Shown: piece by piece, positions 1 through 10,056 of the stretch | Position numbering within the stretch: position 1 is the stretch's first letter | Layout of the letters: every line of letters starts with the position of its first letter | Origin: Phenylobacterium sp. | GTDB taxonomy: Bacteria; Pseudomonadota; Alphaproteobacteria; Caulobacterales; Caulobacteraceae | NCBI RefSeq assembly: GCF_013911965.1 | Contig: NZ_JACESE010000024.1 | Location: forward strand, 1 to 56,385 | Direction: 5' to 3' | Length of the DNA stretch: 56,385 nucleotides | The notes under the pieces: generated by a model | Database searches by the model: none | Told to the model about the DNA's origin: nothing | Seen by the model: only the letters and a program-made list of their open reading frames with translations | Translations under genes and position numbers: made by a program

Positions 1-283
1 CCCACAGTGACCCTCCCAGCCGCCCGCCTCACCCTCCGCCTCATCCTCGCCGCGGCCTCCTTCGCCGCCGGCGTCCTGCACCTCGCCGTCCCTGCGCCGT
101 TCCTCGGGATTACGCCGGGCTGGGTTCCGTCGCCGCGATCACGGCCTGCGGCCACGGAACCCAGCCCGGCGTAATCCCGAGGAACGGCGCAGGGACGGCG
201 AGGTGCAGGACGCCGGCGGCGAAGTAGGCCGCGGCGAGGATGAGGCGGAGGGTGAGGCGGGCGGCTTGGAGGGTCACTGTGGG
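1..283. repeat. 130-bp fold-back inverted repeat at the window edge
   Basis: Bases 1-130 are the reverse complement of 154-283 with two mismatches that I could count (near 18 and near 59), around a 23-base unique loop (131-153). The symmetry starts at the very first base, so it may extend beyond the window. The right arm plus loop form one sensible minus-strand reading frame. The left arm read on the plus strand goes out of family frame in the loop, so the left arm is the copy. This is what a fold-back assembly or read chimera at a contig end looks like. A real inverted duplication or a replicon-end hairpin is the alternative. Confidence 0.85.
128..277 (-). pseudogene. Truncated 5' end of a DoxX-like membrane protein gene
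   Basis: From a GTG at 277 the minus strand encodes about 50 residues. They contain a hydrophobic first helix (LILAAAYFAAGVLHL) followed by FLGITPGWVPWP, which resembles the N-terminus of small DoxX-type four-helix membrane proteins. The frame then runs into the fold-back arm, which adds a few meaningless residues and a TAA. What remains is the first helix and first loop; the other helices are missing. It is divergent from the SIR2 gene. The family call rests on pattern memory of a short segment, so it is tentative. If the fold-back is an assembly artefact, the real gene is probably intact. Confidence 0.5.
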
Positions 284-373
284 TCGCCCAGCTGCGGCAG
301 GTGCACCTTCCGCGTTGCCTTGAATACCTTTCCCGTCAGGGTAGCTTAGAAGCTGTGCTGTCGCGGAGTGGCT

Positions 374-1795
374 ATGAGCGAGCCCAACAACGTTCCTTCC
401 CCTTACAGCCTCTTTGGCCCGTCTGAAGACGGCAAAGCGGACGACTTGCTCAAAGGGAAGAATGAGACTGAGGCGCGCATCAGGCTTCAGGCGCTGATCG
501 CTGAATGGCTGCGCATGGAGAACCTCGTTGTTCTCACTGCCGCTGGCTGCTCCGTCGGCGAGGGCTTGGGCGGCAAGACGATGGCCAACCTTGATGCAGC
601 GGTCCTCAGCACTCTCGAAAAGCACCCTGACATTCCACCAGAGGCGAAGAAGATCGTCAGCGGTCGACTGAGTGATTTATTGGTCCAAGATTCGATCGGT
701 TTCGAGGCTTGGCTCTCGTTCCTCGTGAACGCCTATCACCTTGCGACATCCACAGGATCGCCGTTCTGTGGTCTCAATTGGCAGGGCGATGCGACGCCAT
801 CAATCGACGACCTAAAGTGGCTCATTGACCATCTGGGCCGAGCAATATTTGCGGAGTGCGCACTTAGTTTGCCGCCCATTCCCGAGGGCTCGGTGACGCC
901 GGCAGGGGTTCCGCCCCATCTCGCGTTCCTCGCGAAGCTCGTCGCCCGCGACAGCAACCTCGGACGCGCGAACCTATTCACGTTGAACTACGATACCCTC
1001 TTCGAGCAGGCGCTTGAGCGCCTAGGCATTCAGTATTTCGACGGCTTCAGCGGACGGGCAGAGGCGCGGTTTGATCCGTCCGTCTATGGGCTAGACATTT
1101 ACTATCCAGGCGAGGTCGCCGAAGGCCGTGTCCGCCGGTTTGACAAGTTCTTGCACTTCTACAAGCTTCACGGCTCGATCCACTGGCGAGCCGAAGGGGA
1201 CGAGCTCCGTGCGCGACACCCTTCGCTCGCGCCGTTCGCCGACTATCGGGAGTTGGGTGTCGAGCAGAAGGCGCAGAAGCTCGATAGCCTGACGGAGAAT
1301 ACTGGTCCCATTGGCATCCTTCCGACGGCCAACAAGTTTGCTCAGACTTTGTCGATGCCGTTCGCGCATTTGCTGCGCTCGTTCCAAATACGCCTAAGCG
1401 TGCCGCAGACCTTCTTGCTCGTCCTCGGTTACGGTTTCGGCGACGAACACGTTACGCGAATAATTGAGACGGCCCTCATGAACCCCTCGCTAGTGATGTT
1501 GGTCGTTGAGCCCGATCCGAAGAGTGCGACGATCAAACGAATTCAGGGGTACAAGGAACTCGGGCGGCGCGCATTCGTGCTGACTGCCACCGAGGAGGCC
1601 TTCAAGGCGGCCAAGTTCAAGCACGCAAGCTTCGATGACTTTGCGAAGACAATTATGCCCGACGTCCAATGGTTAACGGACTTCCTACGACTGCGGAGTT
1701 TTGAAAAGCAGATCGCTTCCATCCAGGGCGATAAGGCCCCTGCGCTAGGCTTAGACGCTGCGCTCGGTGGGCCGCCGCACCAGACTGGGGGCTAA
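374..1795 (+). CDS. SIR2-like NAD-hydrolase-type protein of a SIR2-HerA defence module
   Basis: A protein of 473 residues from the ATG at 374, which has GGAG five bases upstream; a GTG two codons earlier is the alternative. After a helical extension of about 50 residues comes the Rossmann-type nucleotide motif AAGCSVGEG (near residue 56). NYD follows near 205 and KLHGS near 264, the Asn and His that form the SIR2 active site. LVLGYGFGDEHV, typical of SIR2-like defence proteins, lies further on. Known: such domains cleave NAD+ rather than act as classic deacetylases, and they pair with HerA ATPases in anti-phage systems. The next gene is a HerA ATPase whose ATG directly abuts this stop codon. 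Codon use is less GC-rich than in the core genes. The usual GAGxS glycine is replaced (AAGCS). Role in phage defence is inferred from domain pairing. Confidence 0.88.
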   Translation: MSEPNNVPSPYSLFGPSEDGKADDLLKGKNETEARIRLQALIAEWLRMENLVVLTAAGCSVGEGLGGKTMANLDAAVLSTLEKHPDIPPEAKKIVSGRLSDLLVQDSIGFEAWLSFLVNAYHLATSTGSPFCGLNWQGDATPSIDDLKWLIDHLGRAIFAECALSLPPIPEGSVTPAGVPPHLAFLAKLVARDSNLGRANLFTLNYDTLFEQALERLGIQYFDGFSGRAEARFDPSVYGLDIYYPGEVAEGRVRRFDKFLHFYKLHGSIHWRAEGDELRARHPSLAPFADYRELGVEQKAQKLDSLTENTGPIGILPTANKFAQTLSMPFAHLLRSFQIRLSVPQTFLLVLGYGFGDEHVTRIIETALMNPSLVMLVVEPDPKSATIKRIQGYKELGRRAFVLTATEEAFKAAKFKHASFDDFAKTIMPDVQWLTDFLRLRSFEKQIASIQGDKAPALGLDAALGGPPHQTGG

Positions 1796-3937
1796 ATGGA
1801 GAGCCCACGGGTCATCGGGCACATCGTCGCAGTCCAAGGATTTCGGGTCAAAGTCGAACTCCTGCCCGGGACGCACTCTGCGATGCGCGCAACGCTGGAC
1901 GGTGTCCAAGTCGCTGTCGCTATCAATGCGTATCTGACCTTTTCCCTAGGCGCGGGTCAGACGGTAATCGGCGTCATCACCGATCTCGAAGCGCGCGAGA
2001 GTTACGATCCGTCATCGGGCGACGAGCTGACCTTGGAACTCATAAAGCCACGGCGTGTAGCAAGCGTTCAGTTGCTTGGGACGATCAGCCGGGCGGGCGA
2101 AAAATGGACGTTTAGCGCCGGCATTACAATCTTGCCAACACTCGACACACCGGCCGAAATCAGCCCTCCAGATGTGTTGAAGGCAGTTTTCGAGACGCCG
2201 CCCCGTCGCAACCGCCCTGACGATTATGAGGGCGATGACGACGACTTTGACTGCGATCTGACGCTAGGTTGTCCAACGGGTCAGCCTCAGAATGTTGTAC
2301 GCGCGTCGTACAACGACATGTTCTCAAGACCACTTGCGATTGTCGGTAATACAGGTTCCGGAAAGTCTTTTTCCGTCTCGAGCCTCATCCAGAAGGCCAT
2401 GGCCGCTCTCGGTGACGAGGGGAACGAACCGCACATCTTCGTGCTCGATATCAACGGCGAGTACGGCAAGGCTTTCGGGGGCGCACAGACGCTCGAACGC
2501 AGGCCCGATCACGTCTATCTGAACGGCCAGGAATTCCCCCTTCCGATCTGGCTATTCAACGCAGCCGAAGTTTGCGCCTGGCTGAGCGCGTCAGAGCAAA
2601 CCCAGGAGCCCGTCCTGAAGGATTGGTGGGCGTTGGCGAAAGCGAAATCGACAAACAAGGCGCTCGCCGCAGACGCAAACTCGCTACGCCTCGCGCTTCA
2701 GAAGGCGAACGCCATTGTCGAAGTACTCAACACCACCGGCCGACCTAAGAAGAAGCCTGCGGTGACCGATCACCGCATCATGGAAGGGTATCTTGGTGGC
2801 CGGGAACTAGCTGGTCGACAACGACTAACAGCTGCCCTCGCTCAACATCAAGGGCAGCTCAACGCTAACCCGCCGGATTTCAACTCGCCACTCAACGAGG
2901 CCGAGATCAGGAGTGCCGCAGAAGAGCTCGCGGCGTCAATCAAGGAAGTGCTCGCAGGTGAACTGGCCGTCGCGACCGTCAGCGCAACGACAGCAGACAG
3001 CCCTCTCTATATTCCACGCTCGAAGTTTCAAGATCCCTCGCTCATCGACGCTGCAACTTCCCCGGAAGAGGCAGGCAGAATCGAAGCGCATCTCACAACA
3101 CTGAAGTTGCGCCTCCAAACGCGGCTTGATGATCCACGTTGGCGTGCTTTCCTGAATTACGAAGAGGAGGCAACCAAGGTCACCTCTCTGGAAGATTGGT
3201 TGAAACGCTTCGGATTAGGCGTACGGAAAGGGCCGCGCGTTGCCGTCCTCGATCTCTCGATGCTCAGTCACGAAGTGCTGCCGTACGCCTGCACCGTGAT
3301 CGGGCGCGTCCTCCTAGAGATACGCGAAAATTTGCCCGCGAAAGCTCGCTACAAGCACCCATGGGTCTTGGTCCTCGAAGAGGCCCACAACTACGCTAGA
3401 CCTCCGCGCAGCGACGAAGCCAAAGGCCAAACACTCTCGCGGCTCGCGTTCGAGCGGATCGCAAAGGAGGGCCGGAAGTTCGGCCTCTCGCTTATCATCG
3501 CCAGCCAGCGGCCAAGCGAGATAAGTCAGACGATCATCAGCCAGTGCGCCAACTTCGTCAGCCATCGACTCCAGAACCCCGACGACATTGAGCATTTCAG
3601 GCGCATCATCCCCATGCAGGCGCGCCGGCTCCTCGACCAGGTGACGATACTCGACAGCGGCGAAGCGATCGTCTTCGGAAGCGCGTTTCACATTCCGACC
3701 CGTGTTCAATTCACACGGCCCGAGCCTGGACCGTGGAGCACCACAGCCGCGCCGTATCATGAATGGCGGATGGAAAAGGCGGCTTTCCCGCTCGACACGG
3801 TGGTCGACGCCTGGGGAATACGTGTGCAAGCGCCGCCCCATCAGATGGATACCACAGCCGCGGCGAACGTCGGCGTAGTGCCTGGGGAAACTGACGAGCC
3901 GCCGCGCAGCAAGCTGGACGACGAAATCCCATTCTGA
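1796..3937 (+). CDS. HerA-family hexameric ATPase of the SIR2-HerA module
   Basis: A 713-residue protein. The first 100 or so residues are a beta-rich HAS-barrel-like region. The Walker A motif GNTGSGKS lies near 183-190, and the Walker B strand WVLVLEEAHNY near 522-532. IIASQRPSEI follows, and then the conserved QNPDDIEHFRRI. This is the HerA/FtsK-superfamily layout. A long alpha-helical insertion (about residues 260-450) separates the Walker motifs. Its ATG follows the SIR2 stop codon without a gap, so the two are translated together. Known: in SIR2-HerA systems the two proteins form a large complex, with NAD+ depletion or DNA-directed activity upon infection. No nuclease partner (NurA) is adjacent, which supports the defence rather than the archaeal repair role. 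No third gene is seen before maeB. Confidence 0.9.
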   Translation: MESPRVIGHIVAVQGFRVKVELLPGTHSAMRATLDGVQVAVAINAYLTFSLGAGQTVIGVITDLEARESYDPSSGDELTLELIKPRRVASVQLLGTISRAGEKWTFSAGITILPTLDTPAEISPPDVLKAVFETPPRRNRPDDYEGDDDDFDCDLTLGCPTGQPQNVVRASYNDMFSRPLAIVGNTGSGKSFSVSSLIQKAMAALGDEGNEPHIFVLDINGEYGKAFGGAQTLERRPDHVYLNGQEFPLPIWLFNAAEVCAWLSASEQTQEPVLKDWWALAKAKSTNKALAADANSLRLALQKANAIVEVLNTTGRPKKKPAVTDHRIMEGYLGGRELAGRQRLTAALAQHQGQLNANPPDFNSPLNEAEIRSAAEELAASIKEVLAGELAVATVSATTADSPLYIPRSKFQDPSLIDAATSPEEAGRIEAHLTTLKLRLQTRLDDPRWRAFLNYEEEATKVTSLEDWLKRFGLGVRKGPRVAVLDLSMLSHEVLPYACTVIGRVLLEIRENLPAKARYKHPWVLVLEEAHNYARPPRSDEAKGQTLSRLAFERIAKEGRKFGLSLIIASQRPSEISQTIISQCANFVSHRLQNPDDIEHFRRIIPMQARRLLDQVTILDSGEAIVFGSAFHIPTRVQFTRPEPGPWSTTAAPYHEWRMEKAAFPLDTVVDAWGIRVQAPPHQMDTTAAANVGVVPGETDEPPRSKLDDEIPF

Positions 3938-4141
3938 AGCCGTGTAGCGTGAGCGTCGCCGCCGTCGGAAGGACCGAAGCCATCCAGCCGCGAGTGACCC
4001 CACGGCCACGCTTCCCGTCCAACACCCCCGCGCCCGCAATTCCTACTCCCCCGCACGGTTCTTGCAGTTGTGGCGCGGGGTTCGGGTCGGTAGGTTGCGC
4101 GCCTTCCACTCGTCCGCCTGTCTGCAAGGACCGCCGCGCCT

Positions 4142-6430
<2,289 letters not shown>

Positions 6431-6525
6431 TGCGTCTGGGCCCCATCCAGATCGTCTAAGGGATCGTGCGCTCTCCGGGCGGCGGACGATCCGTCGTCCG
6501 CTCCGCCCCGGGGAGGACCTGCGCC

Positions 6526-7848
6526 ATGAGCGCGAACCATCCGCCCGCCTTGAGCCTGGGCGTCGACTTCGGCACCACCAATACGGTGGTGGCGCTCGCC
6601 GCGCCGGGCGAGGCCGCGCGCCTCGTCCGCTTTCCCGCGCCCGAGCGCGAGGTCACCGCCTTCCGCTCGGCCCTCTCCTTCTACGCCCCGCCCGAGGCGC
6701 CGGCCGAGCGCACGGTGGAGGCCGGTCCCTGGGCCATCGAGGCCTATGCGGAGGACCCGCTGGAGACGCGGTTCATCCAGTCGTTCAAGACCTTCGCCGC
6801 CCAGTCCAGCTTCACCGAGACCCAGATCCTGAACCGGCGCTACGCCTTTGAGGACCTGCTGGCCGCCTTCCTCTTCAAGCTGCGCGACCACGGCGGCGCG
6901 GACCTGGCGGACCTGCCCAGGCGGGTGGTGGTGGGGCGGCCCGTGACCTTCGCCGGCGCCGCGCCGGACGAGCACCTGGCGCTGTCGCGCTACGAGGCGG
7001 CCTTCGCCCGGCTGGGCTTCTCCGAGATCCTCTATGTCTACGAGCCGGTGGGCGCGGCCTTCTTCTTCGCCCGGCAGCTGAAGGAAGACGCCACCGTGCT
7101 GGTGGGCGACTTCGGCGGCGGCACCAGCGACTTCTCCATCATCCGCTTCACGCGCGCCGGCGGGGCCTTCCGGGCCGAGCCGCTGGGCCGGTCGGGCGTC
7201 GGCGTGGCCGGCGACGCCTTCGACTACCGGATCATCGACCACCTGGTCTCCCCGGCGCTCGGCAAGGGTTCGTCCTACCGCTCCTTCGGCAAGGTGCTGC
7301 CCATCCCCAACCGCTACTATTCGGCCTTCGCCCGCTGGGACCAGCTCGCCCTGCTGCGCGCCTCGCGTGACATGCGCGAGATCCGCAAGCTCGCCCGCGA
7401 GGCCGTCGAGCCGGAGAAGATCGAGCGCCTGATCGAGATCCTCGACGACAACCACGGCTACCGCCTCTACCGCGCCGTCTCCGACCTGAAGGAGACGCTG
7501 TCCTCGGAACCCTCGGCCGTCTTCCGCTTCGAGGCCGGCGGCGTCTCGCTCGTCCGCGAGGTGGCGCGGACGGAGTTCGAGGACTGGATCGCCCCGGAAC
7601 TGGCCCTGATCGAAGGGGCCGTGGACGAGGCCCTGGCGACGGCGGGCCTGGGGCCCGAGGGGATCGACCGGATCTTCCTGACCGGCGGCTCCTCCCTGGT
7701 GCCGGCGGTGCGCGCCGTCTTCGCCCGCCGCTTCCCGGCCGAGAAGATCGAGACCGGGGCGGAGCTGGAATCCATCGCCTCGGGCCTGGCCCTCATGGGC
7801 GAGGAACCCGACCTCGCCCGCTGGGGCCAGAGGGCGAGGATCGCCTGA
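6526..7848 (+). CDS. Hsp70-family ATPase-like protein (YegD type)
   Basis: A 440-residue protein from an ATG preceded by GGGAGG at 9 bases; an in-frame upstream extension (from 6466) has low-complexity content and is rejected. It carries the three actin/Hsp70 nucleotide motifs: GVDFGTTNT (12-20), GDFGGGTSD (near 194) and LTGGSSLVP (near 385). It ends shortly after the ATPase fold, so it has no normal substrate-binding and lid domains. That is typical of YegD-like Hsp70 relatives and not of DnaK. The function of these is not established. It follows maeB by 95 bases and converges with the hydrolase gene, leaving only 3 bases between stops. Confidence 0.85.
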   Translation: MSANHPPALSLGVDFGTTNTVVALAAPGEAARLVRFPAPEREVTAFRSALSFYAPPEAPAERTVEAGPWAIEAYAEDPLETRFIQSFKTFAAQSSFTETQILNRRYAFEDLLAAFLFKLRDHGGADLADLPRRVVVGRPVTFAGAAPDEHLALSRYEAAFARLGFSEILYVYEPVGAAFFFARQLKEDATVLVGDFGGGTSDFSIIRFTRAGGAFRAEPLGRSGVGVAGDAFDYRIIDHLVSPALGKGSSYRSFGKVLPIPNRYYSAFARWDQLALLRASRDMREIRKLAREAVEPEKIERLIEILDDNHGYRLYRAVSDLKETLSSEPSAVFRFEAGGVSLVREVARTEFEDWIAPELALIEGAVDEALATAGLGPEGIDRIFLTGGSSLVPAVRAVFARRFPAEKIETGAELESIASGLALMGEEPDLARWGQRARIA

Positions 7849-7851
7849 GGC

Positions 7852-8721
7852 CTATCCGGCCAGGAAGGCCTCCACCTCCGCCATGAAGACGTCGAGCCGG
7901 TCGTGGTGGACCCAGTGGCCGGCGCCCTCGACATTCACCAGGCGGGCGTTGCGGAAGTTCTCGATGCGGCCATCCTCGACGGGGTCGGACGCCCAGGACT
8001 CCATGCCGCGGAAGAGCAGGACCGGGCAGGTGATGTTGCGCCAGAGCTGGTGCTGGTCGGCGTGGCTCAAGCCGCCGACCCCGCCGCCGCGGATGAAGTT
8101 GTCGAACTTCCAGCTATAGGTCCCGTCCTCGTTCTGCAGGGCGCCGTAGACGGTCAGGTGGCGGGCCTGCTCCGGCGACAGGTGCGGGTTTTCCTCGGCC
8201 ATGCGGGCGACCGCGTCCTCGAGGCTGGCGTAGCGGCGGGGGTTGCGGCCCGAATTCTCCCGCCGGTCGACGATCCAGCTGCGCAGCCGCTCGTCGATCG
8301 CGCGCCTGGCCTGCTCGGCCATCACCGCGGGCGAAGGGCCGAGGCCTTCGATGGCGACGATCTTCTCCACCTTCTCCGGGAAGATCCCGCAATAGTTCAG
8401 GGCGATGCCGGCGCCGAGCGAGTGGGAGATGAGGGTCACCGGCCGGTCGCTGCGCTGATGGATCAGCTGGGCGAGGTCGTAGATGTAGGCGCTCATGTCG
8501 TAGCCGCCGCCGACGGCCCAGGCCGAGTCCCCATGGCCGCGCAGGTCCGGCGCGATCACGTGGTAGCGGTCGCGCAGGCGCTGGGCGACCCAGTCCCAGT
8601 TGCGGCAGTGGTCGCGGCCCCCGTGCACCAGCACCAGCGGCGGGGCGCCCTCATTGCCCCAGTCCACATAGTGGAGACGCAGCCGCTGGGAGAAGAAGAA
8701 GTGCGATGTGGGGCCGTCCAT
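7852..8721 (-). CDS. Alpha/beta hydrolase
   Basis: A 289-residue single-domain hydrolase. It shows the oxyanion HGG (33-35), the nucleophile elbow SHSLGAG with Ser101, and the catalytic His in GAGHWVHHD (about residue 269). The acid is probably the Asp in the WASDPVEDG segment. There is no signal peptide, so it is cytoplasmic. GGAGA precedes the ATG by 5 bases. The substrate cannot be told from sequence; relatives include esterases, epoxide hydrolases and haloalkane dehalogenase-like enzymes. The amine oxidase gene lies 34 bases upstream on the same strand, so the two may be co-transcribed. Confidence 0.88.
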   Translation of the reverse strand: MDGPTSHFFFSQRLRLHYVDWGNEGAPPLVLVHGGRDHCRNWDWVAQRLRDRYHVIAPDLRGHGDSAWAVGGGYDMSAYIYDLAQLIHQRSDRPVTLISHSLGAGIALNYCGIFPEKVEKIVAIEGLGPSPAVMAEQARRAIDERLRSWIVDRRENSGRNPRRYASLEDAVARMAEENPHLSPEQARHLTVYGALQNEDGTYSWKFDNFIRGGGVGGLSHADQHQLWRNITCPVLLFRGMESWASDPVEDGRIENFRNARLVNVEGAGHWVHHDRLDVFMAEVEAFLAG

Positions 8722-8755
8722 GGCGCTCTCCGGTCGAGGGGGCCACCCCTGTGGC

Positions 8756-10000
8756 TTAAGCGGCCGTGACCCGCAAGGCCAGGAGCACCTCGTCGGCGGC
8801 GCGCAGGCCGCTCTCCCAGGCGCCGTGGGCGGTGGAGAAGGCGGTCTTCGACGTCGCCTCGCCGGCGAAGAAGAGGCGGTCCTCGACCGGCGCCGCCAGC
8901 ACCTGCCGCGCCGGCGCGCAGCCCGGCAGGGCGTGGGAATAGGCCCCCAGCGCCCAGGGGTCGGAGGCCCAGCCGGTCTCGGCCATCACCTTGAGCTGGC
9001 GGCGGACGCCGGCGCCGAAATGGCCGACAAGCTCCTCGATGGCGAAGGCGGCGGCCGCGCGGGGCCCCTCCGCCTCCAGGGCGCGGGCATGGGCGCCGCC
9101 GAAAAACGCCTCGATGATCGGGCGGCCCAGCGGACGCAGATAGTAGCTGCCGGTCTCGGCCGTATCGGTGCGGCCCCACAGATGCTGCTCGCGGCCGAAA
9201 GCCTCCGGCGCGGTGGGGCTGAGGAAGACCTTGTTGGCGAGGCCGAGCGGCACGCCGGTGGCGGCGTCGACCTTCTCCGGAAGGCCGGGCGTCAGACGGA
9301 TCGATTCCCGCGCGATCAGGTCGCTGGAGACCGTCACCACCACGGCGCGGGCGCTGACCGGCCCGCGGGCGGTCTCCAGGACGAGCGGCGTGCGGCTGTG
9401 GTCGATGGAGAGCACGGCGCAGTGGGGAACGATCAGGGAGCGGTCGGCCAGGGCGCAGATGGCCGCCCCGTAACCCTCCGGCGCGCGCCAGTTCACGCCG
9501 GTGTCCTCATAGGCGCCGTAGTCCTGAACCGAGACCTGGGAGAGACCCGCGCCGTTATAGTAGCCGGAGAAGGCCTCGATCATCGGCGCCCAGCGGCCGG
9601 CGCCGGGCAGATAGGCGCTGGCCCGCCCCTCGCCCCCTTCGGCGGCGGCCGCCTCCAGGCGGGCCTCGAAGGCCGCCAGCGCGGCGCCGAAGCTCTCGCC
9701 GTCCTCGGGCGTCAGGCTGAGATTGGCCTCCGGCCGGGCCCAGGCCGGCTCGCTGCGGTCGATCGGGATGTCGCGGCGCTCGAAAAGCGGGACGAGCGGA
9801 TTGCGGTCGGCGCTGTGCAGCCAGCCGCAGCCGAGATCGAGCGGCAGGTCGGTGCGGGCGAGCAAGGTGTGGGCGCGGCCGCCGATGCGGCCCTGGCCCT
9901 CCAGCACCACCACCGAGAGCGGCGAGCGCGACAGGCGTGCGGCCGCGGCGATGCCGGCGGCGCCCGCGCCCACCACGACGACGTCGAACTGATCTTGCAT
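8756..10000 (-). CDS. FAD-dependent amine oxidase (flavin monoamine oxidase family)
   Basis: A 414-residue protein starting with the FAD dinucleotide motif VVGAGAAGI (residues 10-17) and the GRIGGRAHT segment that binds FAD in monoamine oxidases and related desaturases. It ends with LFFAGEATS (near 376-384) and the STAHGAWESG flavin-contact region. It has no signal peptide. Members oxidise primary or polyamine substrates to aldehydes with H2O2 release; the actual substrate is unknown. The ATG is unambiguous. It lies downstream of the M16 protease gene on the same strand with a 56-base gap, and upstream of the hydrolase. Confidence 0.88.
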   Translation of the reverse strand: MQDQFDVVVVGAGAAGIAAAARLSRSPLSVVVLEGQGRIGGRAHTLLARTDLPLDLGCGWLHSADRNPLVPLFERRDIPIDRSEPAWARPEANLSLTPEDGESFGAALAAFEARLEAAAAEGGEGRASAYLPGAGRWAPMIEAFSGYYNGAGLSQVSVQDYGAYEDTGVNWRAPEGYGAAICALADRSLIVPHCAVLSIDHSRTPLVLETARGPVSARAVVVTVSSDLIARESIRLTPGLPEKVDAATGVPLGLANKVFLSPTAPEAFGREQHLWGRTDTAETGSYYLRPLGRPIIEAFFGGAHARALEAEGPRAAAAFAIEELVGHFGAGVRRQLKVMAETGWASDPWALGAYSHALPGCAPARQVLAAPVEDRLFFAGEATSKTAFSTAHGAWESGLRAADEVLLALRVTAA

Positions 10001-10056
10001 GGATGCACTACGCCCGGCCGCCGGGGGGGGTTCAACCCCCGGCGACGGCGGGCCTT

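Noticed and set aside
3938-4141. Third gene of the SIR2-HerA module in the spacer to maeB
   Set aside because: The frames there are short, Arg/Pro-rich and overlap maeB. No ribosome-binding site or domain was seen.
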